NCBI RefSeq assembly: GCF_000767465.1
Contig: NZ_CP009292.1
Coordinates: 124,001 to 188,000 of the forward strand
Length of the DNA: 64,000 nucleotides
Origin: Novosphingobium pentaromativorans US6-1
GTDB taxonomy: Bacteria > Pseudomonadota > Alphaproteobacteria > Sphingomonadales > Sphingomonadaceae
Direction of reading: 5' to 3'
The first letter of the stretch is position 1. Each line of letters starts with the position of its first letter. Made by a program: the position numbers and the translations under genes. The notes under the pieces are model-generated. The model saw only the letters and a program-made list of their open reading frames with translations, did not search any database and was not told where the DNA came from. This document shows, in pieces, positions 19,336-27,885 of this stretch.

Positions 19336-19761
19336 ATGACTGAGCCAACGCCTGCGGAAATTGCCGCAGAACTTTTCGCGCGGGAAGGGACCGGCAAGGC
19401 CTGGGACTTGACTATCGAAGAGGTGGAGGAGGGCTTCGCCCGGGTGTCGATGCCGATCCGGACGGACATGACAAACGGCCATCGCACGATTCATGGCGGG
19501 ATGATCTTTGCGCTTGCTGACACCGCGTTCGCCTATGCCTGCAACAGTCGCAATGTCGCGACCGTCGCGCAAGGAGCATCGATCGTTTTTCTAGCCCCCG
19601 CGAGCGAGGGCGAAACGCTGGTGGCTGAGGCGCGTGAACTCGCGCTATCCGGCCGCAGCGGTGCCTACAGCGTCTCGGTCGCGACTGGCGACGGCAGGGC
19701 AGTGGCACAGTTCCAGGGACATTCGCGCGCCATTGGCGGTGCGGTGATCGCCAAAGCTTAA
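19336..19761 (+). CDS. paaI: Hydroxyphenylacetyl-CoA thioesterase
   Basis: Hotdog-fold thioesterase that rescues CoA from dead-end acyl-CoA products of the pathway. The 141 residues carry the signature NGHRTIHGGMIFALADTAFA with the catalytic Asp in LADTAFAYACN. The ATG at 19336 follows GAAGGGTGA. An in-frame GTG at 19327 overlapping the paaH stop is the alternative start. The paaJ frame begins close by, after a new ribosome binding site. Expected to be a cytoplasmic tetramer. Confidence 0.92.
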   Translation: MTEPTPAEIAAELFAREGTGKAWDLTIEEVEEGFARVSMPIRTDMTNGHRTIHGGMIFALADTAFAYACNSRNVATVAQGASIVFLAPASEGETLVAEARELALSGRSGAYSVSVATGDGRAVAQFQGHSRAIGGAVIAKA

Positions 19762-19778
19762 TGAAATCGGAGAAGACA

Positions 19779-20981
19779 ATGACCGAAGCTTACATTTGTG
19801 ACGCGGTTCGCACGCCCATCGGCCGGTTCGGCGGCGCGCTAGCACCGATCAGGGCCGACGAACTGGCGGCGATCCCTATGGCAGAGCTAGTAAAGCGCGT
19901 GCCGGCGCTGATCGATAATGTCGACGATGTTATCATGGGGGATGCGAACCAGGCGGGCGAGGACAATCGCAACGTGGCCCGCATGGCGGCGCTACTGTCC
20001 GGCATGGGAGAGGCTGTTCCCGGAACCACGCTCAACCGACTGTGCGGATCCGGCATGGACGCGGTCGCATTTGCTGCGAGGTCGATCATCGCGGGTGACG
20101 GCGATCTATATATAGCGGGTGGTGTCGAATCGATGAGCCGTGCGCCTTTCGTCATGCCCAAAGCCGAAACCGCCTTTTCGCGCAGCAATGCGGTCTATGA
20201 CACGACAATCGGGTGGCGCTTCGTCAATCCGCGTTTGAAAGCCGAGTTCGGCGTGGATTCAATGCCTGAAACGGCGGAGAACGTCGCCCAGGATTTCGGC
20301 ATCAGTCGAGAGGACCAGGACCGTTTTGCCCTCACCAGTCAGCAACGGACGGTGCGCGCACAAGCCAATGGCAGGCTGGCCGCGGAAATCGTTCCGGTCA
20401 CCATCCCGCGTCGCAAGGGCGACCCCATCATCGTAGATTCCGATGAGCATCCACGCGCCGATACGACGATGGAAACGCTAAGTCGGCTGCGCCCGATCGT
20501 GAGGCCGGACGGCACGGTTACCGCAGGCAACGCCAGCGGAGTGAACGACGGCGCAGCGGCGATTATCGTTGCCGGGAAAGCTGCGGTCGAGCGCCTTGGC
20601 CTGACCCCGCGTGCCCGCGTCCTGGGTGCCGCTGTCGCCGGTGTGCCGCCGCGGATCATGGGGATCGGACCTGCCCCAGCCAGCGAAAAGCTGATGGACC
20701 GGCTTGGCCTGAAGATCGGCGATTTCGATGTGGTCGAACTGAACGAGGCCTTTGCTTCGCAGGGCCTGGCGGTGCTGCGCCGATTGGGCCTGCCCGACGA
20801 TGCCGATCATGTGAACCCCAACGGCGGTGCGATTTCGCTTGGTCACCCGCTTGGCATGTCGGGCGCAAGGCTGGTGATGACCGCAACGGAAGAACTGCTG
20901 CGGACCGGTGGCAAGCGGGCGCTTTGCACAATGTGCATCGGCGTGGGGCAGGGAATCGCCATGGCGATCGAGCGGGTCTGA
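19779..20981 (+). CDS. paaJ: 3-oxoadipyl-CoA/3-oxo-5,6-dehydrosuberyl-CoA thiolase
   Basis: Cleaves 3-oxoadipyl-CoA to succinyl-CoA and acetyl-CoA, and the earlier C8 intermediate to a C6 acyl-CoA. The 400 residues have all thiolase landmarks: nucleophilic Cys in NRLCGSGMDAVAFAA (about residue 90), NPNGGAISLGHPLGMSGARL with the catalytic His, and the second Cys in TMCIGVGQGIAM. The start at 19779 is set by CGGAGAAG upstream; an earlier in-frame ATG at 19761 overlaps the paaI stop. A 73-bp gap with a strong promoter candidate follows before paaA. Confidence 0.94.
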   Translation: MTEAYICDAVRTPIGRFGGALAPIRADELAAIPMAELVKRVPALIDNVDDVIMGDANQAGEDNRNVARMAALLSGMGEAVPGTTLNRLCGSGMDAVAFAARSIIAGDGDLYIAGGVESMSRAPFVMPKAETAFSRSNAVYDTTIGWRFVNPRLKAEFGVDSMPETAENVAQDFGISREDQDRFALTSQQRTVRAQANGRLAAEIVPVTIPRRKGDPIIVDSDEHPRADTTMETLSRLRPIVRPDGTVTAGNASGVNDGAAAIIVAGKAAVERLGLTPRARVLGAAVAGVPPRIMGIGPAPASEKLMDRLGLKIGDFDVVELNEAFASQGLAVLRRLGLPDDADHVNPNGGAISLGHPLGMSGARLVMTATEELLRTGGKRALCTMCIGVGQGIAMAIERV

Positions 20982-21002
20982 AGCTATTCAAAAGTAATTG
21001 AT

Positions 21003-21030
21003 TGACCGGACGGTCTAATAACTGTATAAA
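21003..21030 (+). promoter_or_regulatory. paaA promoter with overlapping PaaR operator
   Basis: TTGACC (21003-21008) and TATAAA (21025-21030) are spaced 16 bp, a good sigma-70-type promoter 25 bp before the paaA start. The perfect palindrome GACCGGACGGTC (21004-21015) overlaps the -35 box, the expected layout for TetR-type repression relieved by phenylacetyl-CoA. A related palindrome lies between paaG and paaH. Confidence 0.65.
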
Positions 21031-21054
21031 GGTCCACGAGACGGAGGTTTTGCA

Positions 21055-22053
21055 ATGTATACGACCGAATTCGACAAAAAGGCCGCAGAGGCTGCGCTGG
21101 CGACGATGTCGGACGAAGATGCAGAACTGGTTGCGGCGTTCGAAGCTCGTGTTGCCAACGATGAGTTCATCGAGCCGAATGACTGGATGCCCGATGCATA
21201 TCGCAAAACGCTGACCCGGCAGATCAGCCAGCATGCCCATAGCGAGATCGTGGGCATGTTGCCCGAAGGCAACTGGCTGACCCGTGCACCCAGCCTGTCG
21301 CGCAAGGCGATCCTGCTGGCCAAGATTCAGGATGAAGGCGGCCACGGCCTGTACCTGTATTGCGCGGCGGAAACGCTCGGGACCAGCCGCGAAGAGATGA
21401 TCCACGCGCTGCATGAAGGGCGCGCGAAGTATTCGACGATTTTCAATTATCCTTCGCTGAACTGGGCGGACATTGGGGTGATCGGCTGGCTGGTCGATGG
21501 TGCGGCGATCATGAACCAGGTCCCGCTGCAGCGTACCAGCTATGGTCCCTATGCCCGCTCCATGGTGCGAATCTGTAAAGAAGAGAGCTTTCACCAGCGG
21601 CAGGGCTACGACCTTCTGCTCGAGATGATGAAGGGTACGCCGGAACAAAAGGCGATGGTTCAAGATGCGGTAAACCGCTGGTGGTGGCCCTCGCTGATGA
21701 TGTTCGGACCGCCGGATGACTATTCGCCTAACACCGCCCAGTCGATCCGCTGGCGCATCAAGCGCGATACCAATGATGAGCTTCGTCAGAAATTCATCGA
21801 TGCCACGGTTCCTCAGGCGGAATTGCTAGGTGTGACGCTGCCCGATGCTGACCTGTCGTGGAACGAAGGCCGTGGTCATTATGACTTTGGCGCGCTGGCG
21901 TGGGACGAATTTTACGCTGTTGTTCGCGGCGACGGTCCGACCGCGAAAGAGCGCCTGAAAGCGCGCCGCGCAGCATGGGACGAAGGTGCCTGGGTGCGTG
22001 AAGCGGCCGATACCTATGCGGCAAAGCAAACCGCTGCTCGCGCCGCTGCCTGA
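21055..22053 (+). CDS. paaA: Phenylacetyl-CoA 1,2-epoxidase catalytic subunit
   Basis: Diiron carboxylate oxygenase subunit that inserts oxygen into the phenyl ring of phenylacetyl-CoA, working with PaaC and reduced by PaaE. The 332 residues are of family length. The four-helix region contains metal-ligand-type segments: [31 protein letters not shown] and [26 protein letters not shown] precedes the ATG. First gene of paaABCDEF under its own promoter; the following gene begins 24 bp later with GTG. Confidence 0.95.
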   Translation: MYTTEFDKKAAEAALATMSDEDAELVAAFEARVANDEFIEPNDWMPDAYRKTLTRQISQHAHSEIVGMLPEGNWLTRAPSLSRKAILLAKIQDEGGHGLYLYCAAETLGTSREEMIHALHEGRAKYSTIFNYPSLNWADIGVIGWLVDGAAIMNQVPLQRTSYGPYARSMVRICKEESFHQRQGYDLLLEMMKGTPEQKAMVQDAVNRWWWPSLMMFGPPDDYSPNTAQSIRWRIKRDTNDELRQKFIDATVPQAELLGVTLPDADLSWNEGRGHYDFGALAWDEFYAVVRGDGPTAKERLKARRAAWDEGAWVREAADTYAAKQTAARAAA

Positions 22054-22077
22054 TCTGATAGGGAAAGGAAAATTCTT

Positions 22078-22362
22078 GTGAGCAAGGACTGGCCTCTTTG
22101 GGAAGTCTTCGTGCGGGCACGTGGCGGTCTAGATCACCGCCACTCGGGTTCCGTTCATGCGCCGGATGCTGAAATGGCACTGCGTCATGCCCGCGATACT
22201 TATACCCGCCGCATGGAAGGGGTTAGCGTCTGGGTTGTCAAATCCTCGGACATCACCGCAAGCGATCCGGTAAACGCAGGCCAGATGTTCGAGCCGGCGA
22301 CGACGAAGATCTATCGCCACCCCACTTTCTACAACCTGCCCGAACAAGTGAAGCACATGTGA
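22078..22362 (+). CDS. paaB: Phenylacetyl-CoA epoxidase subunit B
   Basis: A small 94-residue subunit needed for the multicomponent epoxidase; it bridges PaaAC heterodimers. The start is GTG at 22078 with GGGAAAGGAAA upstream. Characteristic segments are WPLWEVFVRARGGLDHRHSG and HAPDAEMALRHARDTYTRR, then GVSVWVVKSSDI. No cofactor-binding residues are expected. The stop overlaps the paaC start (ATGTGATG), so the two are probably translationally coupled. Confidence 0.93.
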   Translation: MSKDWPLWEVFVRARGGLDHRHSGSVHAPDAEMALRHARDTYTRRMEGVSVWVVKSSDITASDPVNAGQMFEPATTKIYRHPTFYNLPEQVKHM

Positions 22363-23114
22363 TGAGCAAGACGCTTTTCAATTATCTGCAGGCGCTTGGC
22401 GACGATAGCTTGATTCTTGCGCAGCGGCTTTGCGAATGGTCAGGCAAGGCGCCGACGATCGAGGTCGACCTGACTCTGTCCAACATTGCGCTCGACCTTA
22501 TCGGTCAGGTGCAGCTGTTCTTGGGCTATGCCGGAGAGGTTGAGGGTGAGGGCCGCGATGCGGACCGCCTTGCCTATCACCGCGCAGCGGAGGCCTTTCG
22601 CAATTGCCTGCTGGTAGAACAGCCGAATGGTGACTTTGCCCAGACGATGGCGCGGCAGCTGTTGTTCTCGACATACTGTGAGTTGCTGTTCGACGCCCTT
22701 TGTGCGTCGTCCGATCAGCGAATTGCTGAAATTGCCGCGAAGGCGGTGAAAGAAGTGCGCTACCACGCCGAAGTTGCTGCCGATTGGACCCTGCGACTAG
22801 GTGACGGGACCGAAGAAAGCCATACCCGCATGCAGGACGGTCTCGACTGGTTCTGGCGATTTGAAGACGAACTGTTTGCGGTTGGCGAAGGCGAATCGGG
22901 TCTGGTTGCGCAAGGGATTGCGGCAGACAAGACCGGGCTTCGGGCCGAATACGACCACCGCATCGACGCGGTGCTGGCTCCGGCAGGTCTGGAGCGCGGC
23001 GAAACCAGCTGGCCACTGGGTGGTGGGCGCGATGGCAAACATAGCGAACACCTCTCCCCTTTGCTGGCCGAAATGCAGGTGCTGCCACGCGCGCACCCCG
23101 ACGCGCGGTGGTGA
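22362..23114 (+). CDS. paaC: Phenylacetyl-CoA epoxidase structural subunit C
   Basis: A 250-residue helical ferritin-like subunit, homologous to PaaA but without a working metal site, that pairs with PaaA. Family patterns are LGDDSLILAQRLCEWSGKAP, EVDLTLSNIALDLIGQVQLF and FSTYCELLFDALCAS followed by KEVRYHAEVAADWTLRLGDG. The ATG at 22362 overlaps the paaB stop; a GTG one codon earlier is also possible. The paaD frame starts immediately after its stop. Confidence 0.94.
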   Translation: MSKTLFNYLQALGDDSLILAQRLCEWSGKAPTIEVDLTLSNIALDLIGQVQLFLGYAGEVEGEGRDADRLAYHRAAEAFRNCLLVEQPNGDFAQTMARQLLFSTYCELLFDALCASSDQRIAEIAAKAVKEVRYHAEVAADWTLRLGDGTEESHTRMQDGLDWFWRFEDELFAVGEGESGLVAQGIAADKTGLRAEYDHRIDAVLAPAGLERGETSWPLGGGRDGKHSEHLSPLLAEMQVLPRAHPDARW

Positions 23115-23120
23115 TTGCCG

Positions 23121-23624
23121 ATGGACGCCGCACCTCCTTTTGACGGCGCCTTGGCGGCCCGGATCGAGCAGGTGCTGGCCGATGTACCGGACCCGGAAAT
23201 CCCGGCGGTTTCGGTTCTCGACCTTGGCATCGTGCGCGGGTTGGCCGTGGAGAACGGGCAAACGGTGGTCAGCATCACGCCGACATATACTGGCTGCCCT
23301 GCTACTCTGGTTATCGAACGGTCGATCCGCAACGCGTTAGACCAGGCCGGCTTGAATAACATTGCCCTGAAAAGGGTGCTTTCCCCGCCGTGGAGTACCG
23401 ATATGATCAGCGATGCCGGCCGTGAGAAATTGCGCGCCTATGGCATTTCGCCGCCACCGTTCGGGGCCGATGCACGATCCTTGCGTGGCAACGACGCTGT
23501 TGCCTGCCCACGATGCGGTTCGCTCCATACACATGAGGTCAGTCGCTTCGGCTCGACCCCGTGCAAGGCGCTTTGGCAGTGCGACAACTGCAAAGAGCCT
23601 TTCGACAGTTTCAAATGCCACTGA
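23121..23624 (+). CDS. paaD: Phenylacetyl-CoA epoxidase accessory protein D
   Basis: A 167-residue protein thought to help assemble the iron centre of the epoxidase. It has an N-terminal MIP18/DUF59-type domain (DVPDPEIPAVSVLDLGIVRG, then PTYTGCPATLVIERSI) and a C-terminal zinc-ribbon with paired cysteines (CPRCGS, CKALWQCDNCKEPFDSFKC), the usual PaaD layout. The ATG at 23121 is preferred over a TTG at 23115 right after the paaC stop. The next gene follows after 42 bp. Confidence 0.92.
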   Translation: MDAAPPFDGALAARIEQVLADVPDPEIPAVSVLDLGIVRGLAVENGQTVVSITPTYTGCPATLVIERSIRNALDQAGLNNIALKRVLSPPWSTDMISDAGREKLRAYGISPPPFGADARSLRGNDAVACPRCGSLHTHEVSRFGSTPCKALWQCDNCKEPFDSFKCH

Positions 23625-23666
23625 TGCGCCCGCTGCGCCCTATCGCGGCAGCACAGGAGTAACGCG

Positions 23667-24743
23667 ATGTCCGTTCAGTTCCATCCGCTTGAAGTGATTG
23701 AGGTTCGTCGCGAGATTGCCGATGCCGTTTCGCTGCGCCTACGCGTGCCCGACGATCTGGCCGAGGCCTTTCGCTATACACCGGGACAGCATCTCACCCT
23801 GCGCACCGAAATCGCGGGGGACGATATCCGTCGAAATTATTCGATCTGTTCCGCTCCTCATGAAGGCGAGTTGCGGGTCGCGATCAAGCGGGTGCCGCAA
23901 GGCGCGTTCTCGACCTGGGCGAACGGCGAGATCAAGGAGGGGCAGGCGATCGACGTCATGCCGCCGCATGGCAGTTTTACCTGGTCTTTCGATCCGACGC
24001 GCGAGGGCAGCTATGCCGCCTTCGCCGTGGGATCGGGTATCACGCCGATTCTGTCACTGGTGAAGACCGCGCTGCGTGAGGAACCGCAGAGCCGGGTCGT
24101 GCTACTCTATGGCAACAAGACCAGCGATTCGATCATGTTTCTCAACGAAATCGCAGATCTCAAGGATCGCTATCTCGACCGGTTTCAGGTCTATCACTTC
24201 CTGACGGCGGAGGAAGGCGACATCGACCTGTTCAACGGTAGGCTCGATGCGGATAGGCTGCAGCGCGTGTTTGGTACATTGGTCGATCCGTCAACGCTGG
24301 ATGCTGCGTTCATATGTGGTCCGGTAGTGATGATGGATACAATAGAGGCTGGGTTGAAGGACGCCGGAATGCCGGCGGATCGCATCCTGTCCGAACGCTT
24401 TACCTCCGGCGAACTTACCAAAGAACAACGTGCGGCCATGCGCGAGCTCGAGCAGGGAGCAGCGGGCAAGCCCATTTGGGTGACGCTGGAAGGGCGCCGC
24501 CGCAAGATCACGTTCGATCCTGACAAGGAAAGCGTTTTGGAAAACGCGCGCGCATCCGGGCTTCCCGCTCCTTTCGCTTGCAAGGCGGGCGTCTGCGCCA
24601 CCTGTCGCGCCAAGGTTGTGAAGGGCGAGGTGCGGATGATCCAGAATTATGGCCTGACCGAGGCCGAGGTGGCGCAGGGCTATGTCTTGACCTGTCAAGC
24701 TGTTCCGGTTTCCGACGAAGTGGAACTCGACTTCGATGCCTGA
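23667..24743 (+). CDS. paaE: Phenylacetyl-CoA epoxidase reductase subunit
   Basis: Passes electrons from NADPH through FAD and a [2Fe-2S] cluster to the PaaAC diiron centre. The 358 residues comprise an FAD domain (TPGQHLTLRTEIAGDDIRRN with RNYSIC), an NAD(P)-binding domain (AFAVGSGITPILSLVKTAL) and a C-terminal plant-type ferredoxin domain whose four cluster cysteines are visible in CKAGVCATCRAKV and VLTCQAVP. CAGGAG precedes the ATG. Its stop overlaps the paaF start by 8 bp. Confidence 0.95.
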   Translation: MSVQFHPLEVIEVRREIADAVSLRLRVPDDLAEAFRYTPGQHLTLRTEIAGDDIRRNYSICSAPHEGELRVAIKRVPQGAFSTWANGEIKEGQAIDVMPPHGSFTWSFDPTREGSYAAFAVGSGITPILSLVKTALREEPQSRVVLLYGNKTSDSIMFLNEIADLKDRYLDRFQVYHFLTAEEGDIDLFNGRLDADRLQRVFGTLVDPSTLDAAFICGPVVMMDTIEAGLKDAGMPADRILSERFTSGELTKEQRAAMRELEQGAAGKPIWVTLEGRRRKITFDPDKESVLENARASGLPAPFACKAGVCATCRAKVVKGEVRMIQNYGLTEAEVAQGYVLTCQAVPVSDEVELDFDA

Positions 24744-25524
24744 CGTGCTGGCCGAAGACGCCCTTTTGATTGAGCGCCCTACCGACGGCGTGCTCGTCCT
24801 GCAGCTGAACCGGCCCGAAAAGTTCAATGCGCTGGCCACGCCGTTTCTCCAACGGATCGCCGATGTCCTGACCGAGGCCGATGCCGACGTCAGCGTGCGA
24901 GTCGCGATTCTGACTGGTAGCGAGAAATGCTTTGCTGCGGGCGCCGACATCGGAGAGCTTCAGCGATCAGACGATACCGATCCGATCGAGGGTCCTCGTT
25001 TCCAAGCATGTCGCAGCATTCGCGCTTTTGCAAAACCGCTGCTCTGCGCGGTTGAAGGCTTCTGCCTCGGAGCAGGGGCGGAACTGATGTTGTGCGGTGA
25101 CATCGTGATTGCGGGTGACGGGGCGCGGATTGGTCAGCCGGAAACCAACCTGGGCATCATTCCGGGCGCCGGGGGGACAGCGATCCTGCCGCGGCTTGTC
25201 GGGCGGTCTCTGGCCATGAAGATGGTGCTGACAGGCGAAGCGATTGATGCCGAACAGGCCATGCGCACCGGGCTGGTCGCCGATGTGGTGGCAAAGGGAA
25301 GTGCATTGCCTGCATCGCTGGAACTCGCGACGAAGCTTGCCGGGCGGGCTCAGGACGCATTGCAGGCTGCAAAGGCCAGCATCCTGGATTACGAGAAACT
25401 GGATCTAAACGCCCACCTACTGGCCGAACGGCATCGCTTTGTTGTCTTGCTCGGTAGTGCCGACAAGGCCGAGGGTGTGACTGCGTTCCTTCAAAAACGA
25501 AAGCCCGTCTGGTCCGGTTCTTAG
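24736..25524 (+). CDS. paaF: 2,3-dehydroadipyl-CoA hydratase
   Basis: Crotonase-family enoyl-CoA hydratase acting late in the pathway, before PaaH. The 262 residues include NRPEKFNALATPFLQRIADV, TGSEKCFAAGADIGELQ, EGFCLGAGAELMLCGDIVIA and GQPETNLGIIPGAGGTAILP, with Glu residues in the last two blocks at the hydratase catalytic positions. This distinguishes it from PaaG, which has Asp-Thr-Gly-Gly. The gene overlaps the end of paaE and is the last of paaABCDEF, converging on paaR. Confidence 0.92.
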   Translation: MPDVLAEDALLIERPTDGVLVLQLNRPEKFNALATPFLQRIADVLTEADADVSVRVAILTGSEKCFAAGADIGELQRSDDTDPIEGPRFQACRSIRAFAKPLLCAVEGFCLGAGAELMLCGDIVIAGDGARIGQPETNLGIIPGAGGTAILPRLVGRSLAMKMVLTGEAIDAEQAMRTGLVADVVAKGSALPASLELATKLAGRAQDALQAAKASILDYEKLDLNAHLLAERHRFVVLLGSADKAEGVTAFLQKRKPVWSGS

Positions 25525-25549
25525 CGCATCGTTTAGCGATCTGGCGCTA
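25522..25549. terminator. Possible bidirectional terminator between paaF and paaR
   Basis: TAGCGC and GCGCTA with an inner ATCG/CGAT pair form an interrupted hairpin that spans both stop codons of the convergent genes. No T-run follows on either side, so this is only a candidate. Confidence 0.3.
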
Positions 25550-26117
25550 CCATCGCGAAAGCCATGTCGGCCAGCCGATCGGGTGATACCGGGCCGTCAG
25601 GATCGTACCAGTTACTACTCCAGTTGATCATGCCGAACAGCAGCATGGTTTGCGCCCTTGCTTCTCCAGCCGATTCTGCCAGAGCCGGATCGATTTCGAC
25701 CAAAAGGGCCTGAACCGCATCGATGATGCGACGCTGCTTCGCCACGATTTCCTGCCGCTTGTCATCTGGCAGGTGGTTTAGATCGTTGAGCAGGACCTTC
25801 TGCCGGCTGGCAGCACCTACATAATGCTTCATGAAGCGGCGGAGCAAGGCGGTCAGACGCTCTCTTGCCGTTCCCGGGCCTTCGCAAACCGAGACCACCT
25901 CGTCGACCAGGTCGTCAATGTGCGAACTCATCACCCCGAAGAGAACTTCTTCTTTCGAGCGGTAGTAGTGGTAGAGGAGCGATTTCGATGCATTGCAGGC
26001 GCGCGCGATGTCTGAGACTGTTGCGCTAGGAAAACCTGATTTCGCAAACAGCTCGGCGGCGCGGTCCAGTATAGCTTCGCGCCGTTCTTCATAGTCTGCA
26101 GCTTGAGGTCTTGCCAT
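25533..26117 (-). CDS. paaR: TetR-family regulator of phenylacetate catabolism
   Basis: A 194-residue TetR/AcrR repressor: ARPQAADYEERREAILDRAA leads into the helix-turn-helix ATVSDIARACNASKSLLYHY and YRSKEEVLF, followed by a ligand-binding helical domain. PaaR proteins of beta- and alphaproteobacteria bind phenylacetyl-CoA and release paa promoters. The gene converges on paaF, 8 bp from its stop. Start at 26117 (MARPQ); an ATG four codons earlier at 26129 also exists. It is the likely reader of the GACCG-N2-CGGTC palindromes at 17817 and 21004. No such site was seen in front of its own gene. Confidence 0.88.
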   Translation of the reverse strand: MARPQAADYEERREAILDRAAELFAKSGFPSATVSDIARACNASKSLLYHYYRSKEEVLFGVMSSHIDDLVDEVVSVCEGPGTARERLTALLRRFMKHYVGAASRQKVLLNDLNHLPDDKRQEIVAKQRRIIDAVQALLVEIDPALAESAGEARAQTMLLFGMINWSSNWYDPDGPVSPDRLADMAFAMVAPDR

Positions 26118-26317
26118 CTGCCCTTCCATAGTCTTCCAGCCAACATTCTAGACAGCAAGCCCGAAGAGCATCAATCCCTAGCCTGTCAACCATCAACGGT
26201 TTTGCGGGCACAGTCAGTGAAAATGTATCTGATTGACGAATGAGGCGGCGCGGGTAGGGCGGGGCCGCCTTGTCAGGTTATTCGCTGATGGGCGAGCGAA
26301 AGCCCGAGTCTGTAATC

Positions 26318-26476
26318 TCACGCTGCAGCAGCTGACACGGCCTGCCACTCCGCAAAAGCGCGGATTCGGAAAAGTCGCATGGTGTTTCTGGGGACAAGGT
26401 TACGCTGGATGTTGAACGTGTTGCAGATCGCTGAGTGGATAGAGACGAAGCGCTGGGCCTGGCCTTGGGACTTGAA
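26318..26476 (-). pseudogene. C-terminal piece of an IS6-family transposase
   Basis: Minus strand 26476-26321 reads FKSQGQAQRFVSIHSAICNT, then FNIQRNLVPRNTMRLFRIRA and ends in AAA and a stop. This is the usual C-terminal tail of IS6-family transposases. It continues the piece at 27685-27885, from which it is separated by the IS3 element. No IS6 terminal repeat was recognised in the 200 bp between it and paaR. Confidence 0.7.
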
Positions 26477-26533
26477 CTGAATAGCCCCTAGATTTCTGGA
26501 CGCCTTCTATCCTAATTTTGAGGACAGGAGGCG

Positions 26534-26806
26534 ATGATGGGGAAGCCTAATTTCAGCGATGAGTTCAAACGTGATGCGGTGGCCCAGATTACCGAGCGCG
26601 GGTATCCGGTAGCGGAAGTTTCCGAGCGGCTCCGTGTCAGTCAGCATTCGCTGTATGCCTGGAAGCGGCAACTGGCGAAGGTGATGTCTGGCGATGCCGG
26701 CAAGTACGCGGAGATCCGCCAACTGAAGCGCGAGTTGGCTCGGGTAACCGAGGAGCGCGACATTCTGAAAAAAGCCACCGCGTATTTCGCTCGAGATGCA
26801 AAGTGA
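26534..26806 (+). CDS. IS3-family OrfA
   Basis: A 90-residue protein with the OrfA helix-turn-helix (FKRDAVAQITERGYPVAEVS, ERLRVSQHSLYAWKRQL) and a C-terminal leucine-zipper-like region (EIRQLKRELARVTEERDILK). AGGAGGCG precedes the ATG pair at 26534. The A-run at 26768-26774 near its end is the expected site of frameshifting into orfB, giving the OrfAB transposase. Intact in itself, but the OrfAB fusion would end early because of two stop codons in orfB. Confidence 0.88.
   Translation: MMGKPNFSDEFKRDAVAQITERGYPVAEVSERLRVSQHSLYAWKRQLAKVMSGDAGKYAEIRQLKRELARVTEERDILKKATAYFARDAK
26768..26774 (+). other. Slippery heptamer for -1 frameshifting (IS3)
   Basis: AAAAAAG within the codons for ILKKATAYF. 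orfB is in the -1 frame relative to orfA, as in other IS3 members that use an A6G site to make OrfAB. Confidence 0.7.
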
Positions 26807-27666
26807 GATACGCGTTCATTGCCGAGCATCGTGATCGTTTCGGTGTGCGGGCAATTTGCCGGTGTTTGGCCGTGCAGCCCAGCGGTTTCTATGCCTGACA
26901 GAAGAGCCCGCTGAGCCAGCGGGCACGGGAAGATGCTCGGCAGACGGCACTGATCCGGCAAGCCTGGAACGACAGCGGCTAGGTCTATGGCTACCGCAAG
27001 CTGCACGACGACCTGCTGGATCAGGGCGAAACCTGCTGTCCAAACCGCGTTGCCCGGTTGACCAGGCTGGCGGGTATTAAAGCGCAGATCGGCTACAAGC
27101 GCCGGCCGGGGAGCTATGGCGGCAAGCCGTCCCTGGCGATCGACAACACGCTGGATCACCAGTTCGATGTTGCTGCGCCAGACCGTGCCTGGGTACCAGA
27201 CATCACCTATATCCGCTTTGCCTATCTGGCTGTCGTGATCGACCTCTATTCTCGCCGCGTGGTGGGTTGGTCGATGCAGAGCCAGCAGACCACCGATGTA
27301 GTTCTGCAGGCGCTGCACATGGCGGTTTGCCGGCGCAAGCCGAAGCAGCGAGTGCTGATCCATTCGGACCAGGGCTCGCAGTTCACCAGCATGGACTGGG
27401 CTGCCTTCATCCGGGCACACAATCTTGAACACTCGATGAGCCGACGCGGTAACTGCCATGACAACGCCGTCGCCGAGAGCTTCTTCTCCTCGCTCAAGCG
27501 CGAGCGCATTCGGCGCCGGACCTACAAAACCCGCGAGGAAGCCCGACAGGACGTGTTCGATTACATAGAGATGTTCTACAACCCTGTGCGCAAGCACGTC
27601 AGGAACGGGATGCTGTCACCTGTCGAGTTCGAATTGCAGAAGATTTTGAAAGCCGAAGGCGTCTAG
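26803..27666 (+). pseudogene. IS3-family OrfB with two internal stop codons
   Basis: DDE transposase domain of the element, in the -1 frame to orfA. The frame reads VRYAFIAEHRDRFGVRAICR and PSGFYA, then TGA at 26896-26898, and later NDSG followed by TAG at 26980-26982, before continuing open to 27666. The catalytic domain downstream is intact (WVPDITYIRFAYLAVVIDLY, HSDQGSQFTS, and NAVAESFFSSLKRERI with the third acidic residue), and the tail YNPVRKHVRNGMLSPVEFE is normal. Two nonsense changes in a short stretch suggest the element is dead. A residual product could start near 27058 but would lack the N-terminus. Confidence 0.8.
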
Positions 27667-27684
27667 AAAACTAGGGGCTACTCA

Positions 27685-27885
27685 AAACTCTGTATCTTTC
27701 GATCTCTTCGTCGGACCGGAAGATGTGAGTTCTCCGCTCGAATATTGTCTCGCAATCGACCAGGTTGATGACCGTCGACACAGCCGAGAACCTTCATCGC
27801 CGCCGGATATGATTTCAATCCGTCGGTAACGATGGCTTCGGGAACGGCACCTTGGTTCTTGGGCAGCTTTCTCAGCAATTCGAGG
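27685..27885 (-). pseudogene. Internal piece of an IS6-family transposase
   Basis: Minus strand encodes LRKLPKNQGAVPEAIVTDGL, KSYPAAMKVLGCVDGHQPGR and LRDNIRAENSHLPVRRRDRK, an unmistakable block of the IS6-family DDE domain (Asp in VTDGLKSY, Glu in AENSHLP). It is cut on one side by the IS3 insertion, with the remaining tail at 26318-26476, and on the other by a junction to an aldehyde dehydrogenase fragment near 27885. The N-terminal half is missing. Confidence 0.8.

Larger units (their letters stand above)
26478..27684 (+). mobile_element. IS3-family insertion sequence, 1207 bp, with a damaged orfB
   Basis: Bounded by 27-bp inverted repeats: TGAATAGCCCCTAGATTTCT at the left and, on the minus strand, TGAGTAGCCCCTAGTTTTCT at the right (26478-26504 and 27658-27684). 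It holds orfA and orfB on the plus strand. It sits inside an IS6-family transposase whose two halves flank it. Flanking bases do not show a clean direct repeat (GTT against TTT on the minus strand). Confidence 0.88.

Noticed and set aside
26118..26260. A PaaR operator in front of paaR itself
   Set aside because: No GACCG-N2-CGGTC-like palindrome was found; the closest sequence (CAACCATCAACGGTT) does not keep the arms.
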